Below, piece by piece: positions 28,496-36,731 of a stretch of DNA of 64,000 nt. Under the pieces are notes generated by a model, which ran no database searches, was not told where the DNA came from, and saw nothing but the letters and a program-made list of their open reading frames with translations. The DNA comes from Micromonospora echinofusca (GTDB lineage Bacteria; Actinomycetota; Actinomycetes; Mycobacteriales; Micromonosporaceae): the NCBI RefSeq assembly GCF_900091445.1, contig NZ_LT607733.1:6413001-6477000 (forward strand), read 5' to 3'. Position 1 is the stretch's first letter. Each line of letters begins with the position of its first letter. A program made the translations under genes and the position numbers.

Positions 28496-29263
28496 TCAGT
28501 CGGCGATCGGGTCGAGCGACGGGCGCTTGGCGGTGACCGTGTCGCCGGAGGACCGGCCGGTGAGGCGGCGCTTGATCCACGGCGCCAGGTGCCGCCCCGC
28601 CCAGCGCAGGTCGGCGGCGCGGGCGGCCAGCCAGGGCGTGGGCGCCGGGTGCGGCGGCACCAGCAGCCAATCCTCGTCGCAGCCGACGCCCAGCGCGGTG
28701 AGCACCTGCGCGGCGACCCGACGGTGCCCGGCCTCCGACAGGTGCAGCCGGTCGGTGCTCCAGAGCATCGGGTTCAGGTACGCCTCGTCGGCGTACAGGT
28801 CGACCAGGATCGCGCCGTGCCGCTCGGCGGTCTCGCCGACGGCCCGGTTGAGCAGTTGCACCCGGGGCGCGACGAGCCGCTGACCGGGCAGCCGGGCCAT
28901 CACGTCGGCGAACCGGAAGAGGACCACGTCGGCGCCGCCGGAGCGCAGCCGGCGCACCACGTCGTCGAAGCGGGTCACCAGGGCGTCCGGGTCGAAGGTG
29001 CGGCGCAGCACGTCGTTGCCGCCGGCGGCGAAGCTGATCAGGTCAGGCTTCATGGCGAGCGCGGCCGGCACCTGCTCGGCCACCACGCCGGGGAAGAGCC
29101 GGCCCCGGATGGCCAGGTTCGCGTAGCGGAAGTCGGGGCCGGTCTCGGCGGCCAGCCGGGTGGCCACCAGGTCCGCCCAGCCCCGGTAGCTGCCGTCCGG
29201 GTACGCGTCGTCCATGCCCTCGGTGAAGCTGTCCCCGACCGCCACGTAACTGCGCCAGCGCAC
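28496..29263 (-). CDS. SGNH/GDSL-family esterase
   Basis: A 255-residue hydrolase. Block I is AVGDSFTEG with nucleophile Ser12; the block II Gly lies near RGWADLVA. Block III is GGND and block V is STDRLHLSEAGH with the catalytic Asp/His. There is no signal peptide. GTG 29263 has a GGAGGG ribosome site; the longer in-frame extension lacks coding character. It is probably a cytoplasmic lipase/esterase or acyl-thioesterase-like enzyme; substrate unknown. It is the first gene of a two-gene operon with the barrel-less amidohydrolase-like gene. Confidence 0.9.
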   Translation of the reverse strand: MRWRSYVAVGDSFTEGMDDAYPDGSYRGWADLVATRLAAETGPDFRYANLAIRGRLFPGVVAEQVPAALAMKPDLISFAAGGNDVLRRTFDPDALVTRFDDVVRRLRSGGADVVLFRFADVMARLPGQRLVAPRVQLLNRAVGETAERHGAILVDLYADEAYLNPMLWSTDRLHLSEAGHRRVAAQVLTALGVGCDEDWLLVPPHPAPTPWLAARAADLRWAGRHLAPWIKRRLTGRSSGDTVTAKRPSLDPIAD

Positions 29264-29676
29264 CTGATCATCCCTCCGACGTGCGGCGGGGAAGGGCGCC
29301 TCGTCATCGCTTCCGGTGGAGGAAGGGGCCCTTCCCGACGCGGGACAGTCTTCACCAGGAGGGCCGGTGCCGGGGGGCACCGACGGACAAACGTGGCGGA
29401 GGTCATCGTGGACGGCCGCGGCCTGATCTTCGCTCCGCTCGGGATCAAGGAGTTCGATGGCGCTGTCGGCCATCCGTCGGAGCGTTCCATTTGCGGGGAC
29501 TGCCGGCCGGCCGGCACCGTCCGGTCAGGTGGATGGGGGCGCCAGCAGGTGCGCCGCGGTCCCCGGTGTGCGAGCCTCGTCCAAGCCCTTTCACCAAGGT
29601 CAAACCACTTGTCACCGCCGGGTCACCCTCTGCACCGCAGACGGCGACGCCGCCCGTACGTCCTGGGAGAAACACC
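29264..29676. other. Intergenic region of 413 bp with repeat element and hairpin
   Basis: Between the divergent SGNH esterase and Roadblock genes. It holds one copy of a 47-bp intergenic repeat (29290-29336) and a small perfect hairpin CGGTGCC/GGCACCG (29365-29382, 4-nt G loop). The remaining 290 bp contain no convincing gene; a TTGTCA hexamer near 29609 may be part of the promoter of the Roadblock pair. No riboswitch family was recognised. Confidence 0.5.
29290..29336. repeat. Dispersed intergenic palindromic repeat, copy 1
   Basis: It starts GGAAGGGCGCC and ends GGAAGGGGCCCTTCCC, with CCGGT in the middle. It shares its layout with the element at 32886-32931. The ends can pair to form a hairpin. 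The same kind of GGAAGGGGCCCTTCC element is, from memory, common in Micromonospora intergenic DNA; this was not searched. Confidence 0.6.
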
Positions 29677-30048
29677 GTGCCGAACCTCGACATGGCACTG
29701 AAGACCGCGATGAGCATCGACGGCGCCATCGGCGCTGCACTCGTCGACTACAACAGCGGGATGACCCTCGGCGTGGCAGGCGGAACCGGGGAGATCGACC
29801 TGACCGTCGCCGCCGCCGGCAACACCGATGTCGTACGCGCCAAGCTGCGCACCATCGAGATGCTCAACCTGAACGACGAGATCGAGGACATCCTCATCAC
29901 CCTCGGCACGCAGTACCACCTGATCCGCCCGGTGACCAGCCGCACCGGCAAGGGGCTCTTCCTCTATCTGATGGTGAGCAAGAGCCGCGCCAACCTGGCG
30001 ATGGCACGCCACCAGCTGCGCAGCATCGAGGAGAGCCTGGAGCTGTGA
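29677..30048 (+). CDS. Roadblock/LC7-like protein, first of a pair
   Basis: A 123-residue small alpha/beta protein. The N-terminal helix and hairpin (LKTAMSIDGAIGAALVDYNSG) and the later strand GLFLYLMVSKSRANLAMARHQ resemble Roadblock/LC7 domains, which in actinobacteria often work with small Ras-like GTPases. GTG 29677 has a GGGAGA ribosome site. The stop overlaps the GTG of the next Roadblock gene (GTGA). No GTPase or sensor kinase of a conservon is present here, so the partner must be encoded elsewhere. Confidence 0.7.
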   Translation: MPNLDMALKTAMSIDGAIGAALVDYNSGMTLGVAGGTGEIDLTVAAAGNTDVVRAKLRTIEMLNLNDEIEDILITLGTQYHLIRPVTSRTGKGLFLYLMVSKSRANLAMARHQLRSIEESLEL

Positions 30049-30539
30049 GCGGGATCGAAGACACCGAGACTCCCCTGCCCCGCCGCACCGCACGTGGCAC
30101 GGGAACCCTCCCGCCGCCTCGACCGTTGCCCCCGTCGCTCGCCGGGAGCACGTCGCTGCCGTACCCGGCGATCGGGCACGAACTGTCGGAGCTGCGGCTA
30201 CAGATCCCGGGGGTGCACGGCTGCGTCCTCGGCGGCGTGGACGGCCTGCTCATCACCCACAACCTGCAGACCGACGTCGACCCGAGCGACCTGGCGGCGC
30301 TCGCCGCCACCACGTACGGGCTGGGCCGGCAGGTCGGGCTCCGGCTGGGGCAGGGCGACTTCCAGCAGTCCACCGTCCGCAACGCCAGCGGCTACCTGAG
30401 CGTCTACGCGGTCAGCTCGCAGGCGCTGCTCGCGGTGGTCGGCGAGGACAGCATCAACGTGGCCCGGCTGCACCTGCACGCCCCGCCGGTGGCGAGGCGC
30501 CTCGAAGCCCTGCTGGAGCAGGCCGTCCACGGTTCCTGA
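30045..30539 (+). CDS. Roadblock/LC7 domain protein, second of a pair
   Basis: A 164-residue protein. The first 45 residues are Pro/Thr/Arg-rich and probably disordered. The rest is a Roadblock/LC7 domain: [38 protein letters not shown], then [20 protein letters not shown]. The GTG start is inside the end of the preceding gene, so translation is coupled and the two chains probably form a heterodimer, as Roadblock proteins do. It is likely to regulate a small GTPase and motility-, polarity- or development-type processes; this is inferred from the family. Confidence 0.85.
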   Translation: MSGIEDTETPLPRRTARGTGTLPPPRPLPPSLAGSTSLPYPAIGHELSELRLQIPGVHGCVLGGVDGLLITHNLQTDVDPSDLAALAATTYGLGRQVGLRLGQGDFQQSTVRNASGYLSVYAVSSQALLAVVGEDSINVARLHLHAPPVARRLEALLEQAVHGS

Positions 30540-30627
30540 GGGCCGGCCCTGCCCGCCGGCGGGCAGGGCTGACCGCTTCACCCGAAATGGATCGTCGCCC
30601 TGCCGCCAGCCGCCGTACGCTGCGCCA

Positions 30628-32397
30628 ATGCTGCTACGCATGTCGACCCTGCTGCTCCGGACCCTGCGCGAGGACCCGGCGGACGCGGAGGTGCCGAGCC
30701 ACCGGCTCCTGCTGCGCGCCGGCTACGTCCGTCGCGCCGCCCCGGGCGGCTACACCTGGCTGCCGCTGGGCAAGCTGGTGCTGGACCGGGTCACCGAGGT
30801 GGTCCGGCAGGAGATGGCGGCGATCGGCGACCAGGAGGTGCACTTCCCGGCGCTGCTGCCGGCCGAGCCCTACCGGACCAGCGGCCGGTGGACGGAGTAC
30901 GGCGACGACATCTTCACCCTCGCCGACCGGCGCGGCGCGGAGCACCTGCTCGCGCCCACCCACGAGGAACTGGCCGCGCTGCTGGTCAAGAACCTGTTCA
31001 GCTCGTACCGGGACTTCCCGGTGACGCTCTTCCAGATCCAGACGAAGTTCCGCGACGAGGCCCGGCCCCGGGCCGGCCTGCTGCGCGGGCGCGAGTTCCT
31101 GATGAAGGACGCCTACTCGTTCGACCTCGACGAGGTGGGCCTACAGGCCGCGTACGAGCGGCACCGGGGCGCGTACCGGCGGATCTTCGACCGGCTCGGG
31201 CTGGAGCACACGATCGTGCGCGCGACGTCCGGGGCGATGGGCGGTTCGGCGTCGGAGGAGTTCCTGGCGGCCACGCCCGTCGGCGAGGACACCTTCGTCG
31301 GCTGCACCGCCTGCGACTACGCGGCCAACACCGAGGCGGTGACCACGCCCGTCCCGCCGGCCGGCGACCCGGACGCCCAGCCGGCGGCCGAGGTGCACGA
31401 CACCCCCGAGACCCCGACCATCGCCGGCCTGGTCGCGCTGGCCGACGCCCGGCGCCTGGGCGGGCGGGACGACTGGACCGCCGCCGACACCCTGAAGAAC
31501 GTGGTGCTCGCCCTGCGCCGCCCCGGCGCGGAGGGGCCCGAACTGCTGGTGGTCGGGCTGCCCGGCGACCGGGAGGTCGACCTGAAGCGGCTCGGCGCGG
31601 CCGTCGCCCCGGCCACGGTGGACGTCTTCGACGGCTGGGACGACCACCCGGAGCTGGTCCGGGGCTACATCGGTCCGCAGGTCATGGCGAAGCTCGGCAT
31701 CCGCTACCTGGTCGACCCCCGGGTGGTGCCGGGCAGCGCGTGGCTGACCGGCGCGAACGAGCCGGGCCGGCACGCGACAGGGGTGGTCTGCGGCCGGGAC
31801 TTCGTCCCGGACGGCACGATCGAGGCGGCCGAGGTGCGTCCCGGCGACCCCTGCCCGGCGTGCGGCACCGGGGAGCTGACCATGCGGCGCGGCATCGAGA
31901 TCGGACACATCTTCCAGCTCGGTCGCCGCTACACCGACGCCTTCTCCGTCGACGTGCTCGGCCCCGCCGGCAAGCCCGTCCGGCCGACCATGGGGTGCTA
32001 CGGGATCGGGGTGTCCCGCGCGGTCGCCGCGATCGCCGAACAGCACCACGACGAGCGGGGGCTGGTCTGGCCGGAGGCGGTCGCGCCGTGCGACGTACAC
32101 CTGGTGGCCGCCGGGAAGGGGCCGCAGCTGGAGGCGGCGCTGGAGCTCGGTCGGCGGCTCGCCGCCGCCGGCCTGCGGGTGCTCGTCGACGACCGGACGC
32201 ACGTCTCCGCCGGGGTGAAGTTCACCGACGCCGAGCTGATCGGCATCCCGTGCGCCGTCGTGGTCGGCCGCCGTCTCGCCGAGGGGTACGTGGAGCTGCG
32301 CGACCGGGCGTCCGGCGAGCGCGACGAACTGCCGGTCGACAAGGTGGCTGACCGACTCGTCGAACGGGTACACCGGGAGCGCGGGAGCGTGGTGTAG
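30628..32397 (+). CDS. proS: Prolyl-tRNA synthetase, bacterial ProS type with editing domain
   Basis: A 589-residue class II synthetase. Motif 2 is near [19 protein letters not shown]. The INS editing domain (about residues 220-400) hydrolyses Ala-tRNA(Pro). Motif 3 is [15 protein letters not shown]-terminal anticodon-binding domain occupies about 490-580. The product charges tRNA(Pro) with proline in the cytoplasm. ATG 30628 is used; an internal ATG at 30640 is also possible. It is followed at 55 bp by a CBS protein on the same strand. Confidence 0.96.
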   Translation: MLLRMSTLLLRTLREDPADAEVPSHRLLLRAGYVRRAAPGGYTWLPLGKLVLDRVTEVVRQEMAAIGDQEVHFPALLPAEPYRTSGRWTEYGDDIFTLADRRGAEHLLAPTHEELAALLVKNLFSSYRDFPVTLFQIQTKFRDEARPRAGLLRGREFLMKDAYSFDLDEVGLQAAYERHRGAYRRIFDRLGLEHTIVRATSGAMGGSASEEFLAATPVGEDTFVGCTACDYAANTEAVTTPVPPAGDPDAQPAAEVHDTPETPTIAGLVALADARRLGGRDDWTAADTLKNVVLALRRPGAEGPELLVVGLPGDREVDLKRLGAAVAPATVDVFDGWDDHPELVRGYIGPQVMAKLGIRYLVDPRVVPGSAWLTGANEPGRHATGVVCGRDFVPDGTIEAAEVRPGDPCPACGTGELTMRRGIEIGHIFQLGRRYTDAFSVDVLGPAGKPVRPTMGCYGIGVSRAVAAIAEQHHDERGLVWPEAVAPCDVHLVAAGKGPQLEAALELGRRLAAAGLRVLVDDRTHVSAGVKFTDAELIGIPCAVVVGRRLAEGYVELRDRASGERDELPVDKVADRLVERVHRERGSVV

Positions 32398-32452
32398 CGA
32401 ACGTGTCACGGGGTACCGCAGTCCGATCGGCGCAAGTGTTCTGGAGGCTCTC

Positions 32453-32878
32453 ATGACCGGTTACCGGGTCAGCGACGTGATGACGAAGCAGGTCATCTAC
32501 CTGCCCGCCGAGACCAACCTGGACGAGGCGGCCCGGGTGATGAAGGAGGCGGACATCGGCGACGTGGTGGTGACCGACGGCGCCACCCTCGCGGGCATGC
32601 TCACCGACCGGGACATCGTCGTACGGGCGGTGGCCGAGCGCAGCGACCCGGCCACCACCACGATCGGCTCGATCATCACCCGGGAGGTGGTGATGATCGA
32701 GCAGCACTCGACCGCGGCCGAGGCGGCGGCCCTGATGCGGGAGCGGGGCATCCGGCGGGTGCTGGTCTGCGACAGCGAGCGCAAGCTGGTCGGCATCGTC
32801 TCCCTCGGCGACCTCGCGATGCAGCTCGACCCCCAGTCGGCGCTGAGCGAGATCAGCGAGCAGGCGCCCACCGTCTGA
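32453..32878 (+). CDS. Tandem CBS-domain protein
   Basis: A 141-residue protein made only of two CBS domains (about 3-60 and 68-128). Typical blocks are VSDVMTKQVIYLPAETNLDEA, MLTDRDIVVRAVAE, and in the second repeat TAAEAAALMRERGIRRVLV with VGIVSLGDLA. Stand-alone CBS pairs bind adenine nucleotides and act as energy or ligand sensors; the partner is unknown. A second protein of the same architecture is encoded at 44883-45302. Confidence 0.93.
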   Translation: MTGYRVSDVMTKQVIYLPAETNLDEAARVMKEADIGDVVVTDGATLAGMLTDRDIVVRAVAERSDPATTTIGSIITREVVMIEQHSTAAEAAALMRERGIRRVLVCDSERKLVGIVSLGDLAMQLDPQSALSEISEQAPTV

Positions 32879-32885
32879 GGTGTAC

Positions 32886-32931
32886 GGAAGGGCCCTTCCC
32901 CAGGTTCCCGGTAGCGGAGGGGTCCCTTCCC
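32886..32931. repeat. Dispersed intergenic palindromic repeat, copy 2
   Basis: A 46-bp element between the CBS and SufE genes. It starts GGAAGGGCCCTTCCCC and ends GGAGGGGTCCCTTCCC, with CCCGGTAGC in the middle. It matches copy 1 (29290-29336) closely over its right half. It can fold into hairpins at both ends. Confidence 0.6.
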
Positions 32932-32952
32932 GGCGGCGGTAGCCTCGGGGGC

Positions 32953-33381
32953 ATGTCATCCATGCCGGCCAGGCTTTCCGAGATCGTCGACGAGTTCGCC
33001 GCCGCGCCCCGCGACGTGGTGCTGGAGATGCTGCTGGAGTACGCCGATGTCGTCCCGCCGCTGCCCGCCGGCTCCGCCGACCGGGATGGCATGGAGCAGG
33101 TGCCGGAGTGCCAGACGGCGTTCTTCCTGCGCGCCCGGGTGACTCCGGAGAAGACGGTGGAGACCCTCTTCGACTGTCCGCCGGAGGCGCCCACCACGCG
33201 CGCGTTCGCCGGCATCCTTGCCGAAGGGCTGGCCGGGGCGAGCGCGGACGAGGTACTCGCCGTGCCCGACGACCTCTACCAGCGGATGGGGCTGGCCCAG
33301 GCGATCAGCCCGCTGCGGGTGCGCGGCGGCACGGCCATCCTGGCCCGGCTCAAGCGGCAGGTCCGGGAACAGACCAGCTAG
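32953..33381 (+). CDS. SufE-family Fe-S assembly protein
   Basis: A 142-residue protein. It has the SufE start (RLSEIVDEFAAAPRDVVLEMLLEYAD), the persulfide-accepting Cys53 in VPECQTAFFL, and the closing motif MGLAQAISPLRVRGGTAIL. SufE takes sulfur from the SufS cysteine desulfurase and passes it to the SUF scaffold. No other suf gene is nearby; a rhodanese is encoded 5 kb away. The stop codon TAG (33379-33381) lies inside the left inverted repeat of the tnpB element, so the element inserted at or just behind the end of this gene and may have supplied its stop codon. Confidence 0.92.
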   Translation: MSSMPARLSEIVDEFAAAPRDVVLEMLLEYADVVPPLPAGSADRDGMEQVPECQTAFFLRARVTPEKTVETLFDCPPEAPTTRAFAGILAEGLAGASADEVLAVPDDLYQRMGLAQAISPLRVRGGTAILARLKRQVREQTS

Positions 33382-34617
33382 TGCGGTGTCCACGAACCTT
33401 TGCGGGGTTCGTCGGCGGGAAGATTGTCGTACCGGTGGTGTTGGCTTCGGTTTGTGCCTCGTCGTCGGGATCCTGCTGCGCCTGCGGTGGTGTATCGCAC
33501 CGCTCGTGTCGCGCTGCGGGTAACGCCCGCGCAGCGGCGGCGGTGTTTCGGGCTGCTGCATTCGGCCGGTGATGTGTGGGCGACGGCCACCGCGTGCGTG
33601 TCCCGACGGCGAGGGGCACCCCGGCGTTGTGGGTGCGCCTGGCCCGTCAGGTGCCGTATCCGGTCGAGCAGGTCCGCTCGATCACGCTGCTGCACGAGGG
33701 CGGCCGTCTGTTCCTCGACGTCACCGCCGAGGTTCCGATCACGGTGTACCCGTCGGGTGAGGGTCCGGATCCCGGCCGGGTCGCAGGCGTGGACGTGGGA
33801 TCATCCACCCGTACGCCGTCGCCGGCTGTGGCGGGGAGGCGTTGTTGGTGTCGGGGCGGGCGATCCGCGCTGAGCACCGCATGCACCTGGCCGACACCAA
33901 AGCCCGCCATCGTGCCGTGGCCCGCCGGGCACCGAAGCCGGGTCAGCGGGGGTCGCGGCGGTGGCGCCAGTATCGTGCCCGGGCCCGTAGGGTAGAGGGT
34001 CGGCATCGGCGGCGGGTTCGGCAGGCCCAACACGAGGCGGCCCGCACCGTCGTCGACTGGGCCGTAGATCAGCGGGTCGGGGTGTTGCACGTCGGCGACC
34101 CCCGCGGCGTCCTCAACCTGCCGGCTGGCCAGCGGCACCACCTGCGGCTACGCCAGTGGCAGATCGGCCGACTCCTGCAGATCCTCACCGACAAGGCCGC
34201 TCTCGCCGGCATCACCGTTCATCTCGTCGACGAACGCGGCACGTCGTCGACCTGCCCCATCTGCCGCAAACGCGTACCGAAGCCACGCGGGCGGAGCCTG
34301 ACCTGCCCGCACTGCCAGTTTTCAGGCCACCGCGATGTCGCGCGGCGGCCAGCATCGCCACCCGCACCCCGGGCGGCGGACCCACCGCCCCCACAGCGGT
34401 TACGCTGCCCGGGGTGGTCACGCACCGTCGAGCCTGCCGGCACCTCCCCGGAACCGGCCAGTCCCGACGTGACCCCCGCCGCCCACCCGGCGGCGCGGAG
34501 GTCAAGATGGCCCGCGGTGGCCCGCCCCACCACCCTGTGGGGAGTCGCTCGCCCGCACGGCGAGGATCCACAACACCCCACCGGAAACCCGGTGAACGTT
34601 ATTGGACACCGCACTAG
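33378..34617. mobile_element. TnpB-carrying element bounded by perfect 15-bp inverted repeats
   Basis: The left end CTAGTGCGGTGTCCA (33378-33392) and right end TGGACACCGCACTAG (34603-34617) are exact complements. CTAG at each outer edge could be a 4-bp target duplication, leaving 11-bp terminal repeats. Subterminal hairpins are present at both ends: CGAACC/GGTTCG (33393-33411) and CACCGG/CCGGTG (34579-34594). The interior is a broken tnpB. IS200/IS605 elements, the usual home of tnpB, have no inverted repeats, so a DDE-type transposase acting in trans is a better guess for how this unit moved. Confidence 0.75.
33454..34617 (+). pseudogene. Decayed tnpB (IS605 OrfB / RNA-guided nuclease family)
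   Basis: Four fragments in three changing frames. The N-terminal start (from GTG 33454, VVYRTARVALRVTPAQRRRC) is joined, apparently by an internal deletion of about 100 codons near 33577, to PTARGTPALWVRLARQVPYP and GRVAGVDVG. A one-base loss near 33798 inside the RuvC-I motif (GVDVG-IIHPYAVAG) shifts frame. The largest fragment carries VGDPRGVLNL, the VDERGTSSTC zinc ribbon (CPIC...CPHC, 34254-34316) and GHRDVA. A shift near 34338 leads into ASIATRTPGGGPTAPTA, and the last stop is the TAG of the right inverted repeat. It cannot make a working protein. Confidence 0.85.
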
Positions 34618-34637
34618 ACGGAGGGTTGTCACCCGAC

Positions 34638-35273
34638 ATGGAGATCGAGATCTACGCCGACGTCGTGTGCCCCTGGTGCTACATCGGCAAGCGGCGGCTG
34701 GAGCAGGCCCTGGAGTCGTACGACGGCGAGGTGACCGTCCGCTACCGGCCGTTCCAGCTCGACCCGTCGCCGGTGGCGCAGCCGCGTCCCCTGGTGGAGG
34801 CGATGGCCGCGAAGTTCGGCGGGCCGGACCGGGTCCGGCAGATGTTCGGTCAGGTGACGGAGGTGGGGGCCCAGGTCGGCCTGAAGCTCGACTTCGACCG
34901 CGCGGTCGCCGCGAACACCTTCGACGCGCACCGCCTGGTCGCCTGGGCCACCGACCGGGGGCGCGCCGCCGAGATGGTCGACGCGCTCTACCGCGCCCAC
35001 TTCACCGACGGCGTCGACGTGGGCTCCCGGGACGCGCTCGCCGGGCTCGCCGCCGAGGTGGGCCTGGACGCCACCGAGGCCCGCCGCTTCCTCGACTCCG
35101 ACGAGCGCGTGGCGGAACTCTCCGACGAGCTGGCCACCGCCCGGCAGATCGGGGTGACCAGCGTGCCCACCTTCGTGTTGGCCGGCCGGTACGCGGTCAC
35201 CGGCGCCCAGGAGCCGGAGACGTTGCTCGCCGCCCTGGCCGAGGTGGGCCGCCGCGAGGCCGAGGCCGGCTGA
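34638..35273 (+). CDS. DsbA-family oxidoreductase (FrnE-like)
   Basis: A 211-residue thioredoxin-fold protein with a helical insertion. The active site is C11-PW-C14 in YADVVCPWCYIGKRRLEQAL. The cis-Pro loop is TSVPTFVLAGRYAVTGAQ. This is the FrnE/polyketide-isomerase-like cytoplasmic branch of DsbA; there is no signal peptide. ATG 34638 is chosen; a GGAGGG lies 12 nt upstream, only a few bp beyond the end of the tnpB element, so the insertion may have replaced the native promoter. Confidence 0.92.
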   Translation: MEIEIYADVVCPWCYIGKRRLEQALESYDGEVTVRYRPFQLDPSPVAQPRPLVEAMAAKFGGPDRVRQMFGQVTEVGAQVGLKLDFDRAVAANTFDAHRLVAWATDRGRAAEMVDALYRAHFTDGVDVGSRDALAGLAAEVGLDATEARRFLDSDERVAELSDELATARQIGVTSVPTFVLAGRYAVTGAQEPETLLAALAEVGRREAEAG

Positions 35274-35328
35274 GCCGGCCGCAGGGCGACGACGGCGGGG
35301 TCGACCACCGGACATCGACGCGCACGAT

Positions 35329-35342
35329 GTTTCACGTGCAAC
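35329..35342. promoter_or_regulatory. parS-like ParB binding site
   Basis: GTTTCACGTGCAAC differs at one position from the bacterial parS consensus GTTTCACGTGAAAC. It lies in the 90-bp gap between two convergent genes, about 27 kb from oriC, where actinobacterial parS sites cluster. No other near match was found by eye in the window. Confidence 0.7.
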
Positions 35343-35363
35343 GGTATCGACGTCGGTGAACGG

Positions 35364-35912
35364 TCAGGCCGACCTGGCCAGCCCCTCCACCACGCGCGCG
35401 CCGGGCAGGGCGCCGAGCGCCGGCCCGGGCAGCGCGATCTTGCTGTGCCGTACGCCCGACCCGATGATCACGTGCGGGGCGGCGATCACCCGCGCGTCGA
35501 CGAGGAGCGGCCACTGCTCCGGCAGCCCGATCGGGGTGATGCCGCCGTACTCCATTCCGGTCAGCTCCACCGCCTCGGCCATCGGCGCGAAGCTCGCCTT
35601 CCGCACGTCGAGCGCGCGCCGGACCACGCCGTTGACGTCGACGCGGGTGGTGGCGAGCACGACGCAGGCCGCGTAGCGCACGACCCCCTCACGCTTGCCG
35701 GCCACCACGACGCAGTTGGCCGACTCGTCCAGCCCCACCTCGTACGCGGCGCAGAAGGCGGCGGTGTCGGCCAGTTCGGCGTCGATCGGCGCCACCAGCA
35801 CGTCGTCCACGTCCACCGGCGCCTCGGCGGGCCACTGCCCGACGGCGGTGGCGACCGGCGGCGCCAGCAGGTCGAGCCGGTTGCGGGCAGGTTCGGTCTT
35901 CAGCGTCCCCAT
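35364..35912 (-). CDS. YbaK/EbsC-type aminoacyl-tRNA deacylase domain protein
   Basis: A 182-residue single-domain protein of the YbaK/ProX superfamily. It has CVVVAGKREGVVRYAACVVLA, where the Lys-containing strand is the usual catalytic site, then VRRALDVRKASFAPMAEAVELTGMEYGGITPIGLPE and PHVIIGSGVRHSKIALPG. These trans-editing enzymes remove wrongly attached amino acids from tRNA (for example Cys- or Ala-tRNA(Pro)). ProS with its own editing domain is encoded 3 kb away. ATG 35912 is used; upstream in-frame codons lack coding character. Confidence 0.9.
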   Translation of the reverse strand: MGTLKTEPARNRLDLLAPPVATAVGQWPAEAPVDVDDVLVAPIDAELADTAAFCAAYEVGLDESANCVVVAGKREGVVRYAACVVLATTRVDVNGVVRRALDVRKASFAPMAEAVELTGMEYGGITPIGLPEQWPLLVDARVIAAPHVIIGSGVRHSKIALPGPALGALPGARVVEGLARSA

Positions 35913-36041
35913 CACGCCTGCGATCCTCGCACCCGGCCACACCCGGGCCGCCACCACACCCGTCGACGGGCGGAAACGTCGGCGGCAGGGGCCACCCCTA
36001 TCGATCCGGAGACGGGTTCCGGCGGCGTGTGGGAGCCGGCG

Positions 36042-36263
36042 ATGCCGGGTACCGGCGCCAACATGAGTGATCTTCCGCTGCACATCCTGACCGACGCCGG
36101 CTTCACCACCGACGAGGCGAACTCCATCGTCGACCACCTCCTGAAGGGCGTGGACACCCACGACGGCAGGGGCGAGACCGACCGGATCGACGTCGAGGCG
36201 CTCCCGCCGGAGAAGAAGGCCGCCATCGACAAGTTCAACCTCGCCGTGGCCGCCGACTTCTAG
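36042..36263 (+). CDS. Small acidic hypothetical protein, 73 residues
   Basis: A soluble, helix-rich and acidic protein: LPLHILTDAGFTTDEANSIV, then VDVEALPPEKK-like spacing and a helical end (KFNLAVAADF). ATG 36042 has a GGGAG site 6 nt upstream and is preferred over ATG 36063. No family is recognised. Divergent from the YbaK-type gene (129 bp between starts). Confidence 0.55.
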   Translation: MPGTGANMSDLPLHILTDAGFTTDEANSIVDHLLKGVDTHDGRGETDRIDVEALPPEKKAAIDKFNLAVAADF

Positions 36264-36351
36264 CCGTCCGGCGCACCGGCCCGTCCCGGAACCCCCGGGA
36301 CGGGCCGGCCGGGCGGGGCGCCGCCCAGATAGAGCGGGCCAGACCCAGAGC

Positions 36352-36468
36352 GGGCCAGGCGCAGAGCGGGCCTAGCGCCGGCCGGGCCAGGCGCAGAGCG
36401 GGCCTAGCGCCGGCCGGGCCAGGCGCAGAGCGGGCCTAGCGCCGGCCGGGCCAGGCGCAGAGCGGGCC
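36352..36468. repeat. 32-bp tandem repeat, three full copies plus a partial
   Basis: Identical contiguous units start at 36352, 36384 and 36416; a fourth copy stops after 21 bp. Each unit begins GGGCCAGGCGCAGAGCGGGC and contains CTAGCGCCGGCC. Diverged pieces of the unit (AGAGCGGGCCAG) extend it on both sides, from about 36331 to 36478. There is no unique DNA between units. Located between convergent small genes. Confidence 0.9.
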
Positions 36469-36499
36469 AGGCGCAGGCCGCGCCGCCGGGTGGCGCCGG

Positions 36500-36694
36500 T
36501 CAGTTGCCCGTGAGGAAGCCGTTGTCGCGCAGCAGGGCGCGGTCGCGTACGGCGGCCAACTCCTCGGCCCGCTCGGCCTGGACCCGGCGCACCTCCATCT
36601 CCTCCAGGGCGTGGCGGATGGCGAGCCGGATCACGCCGTAGAGGAAGACGAAACCGGCGACGTACAGGATGACGGTGGCGACCATGGCGAACAT
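36500..36694 (-). CDS. Small single-pass membrane protein with coiled-coil-like tail
   Basis: A 64-residue protein. One membrane helix spans about residues 3-25 (AMVATVILYVAGFVFLYGVI). A charged helix then runs through EEMEVRRVQAERAEELAAVRD, which looks like a short coiled coil. It lies just downstream of the NAD(P)-binding protein gene on the same strand (37 bp gap). Function unknown; too small for reliable family assignment. Confidence 0.6.
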   Translation of the reverse strand: MFAMVATVILYVAGFVFLYGVIRLAIRHALEEMEVRRVQAERAEELAAVRDRALLRDNGFLTGN

Positions 36695-36731
36695 GGCGTC
36701 ACGGTAGGCAGGACGTGAACGCGGGAGCCGT

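Noticed and set aside
29264..29676. Riboswitch upstream of the Roadblock genes
   Set aside because: Only a short hairpin and a dispersed repeat were found; no conserved riboswitch core was recognised.
33378..34617. tnpB as an active RNA-guided nuclease system
   Set aside because: At least three frame breaks and an apparent loss of about 100 codons rule out a working protein.
36352..36468. Possible CRISPR array
   Set aside because: Units of 32 bp are directly contiguous with no spacers, and no cas gene is in the window.
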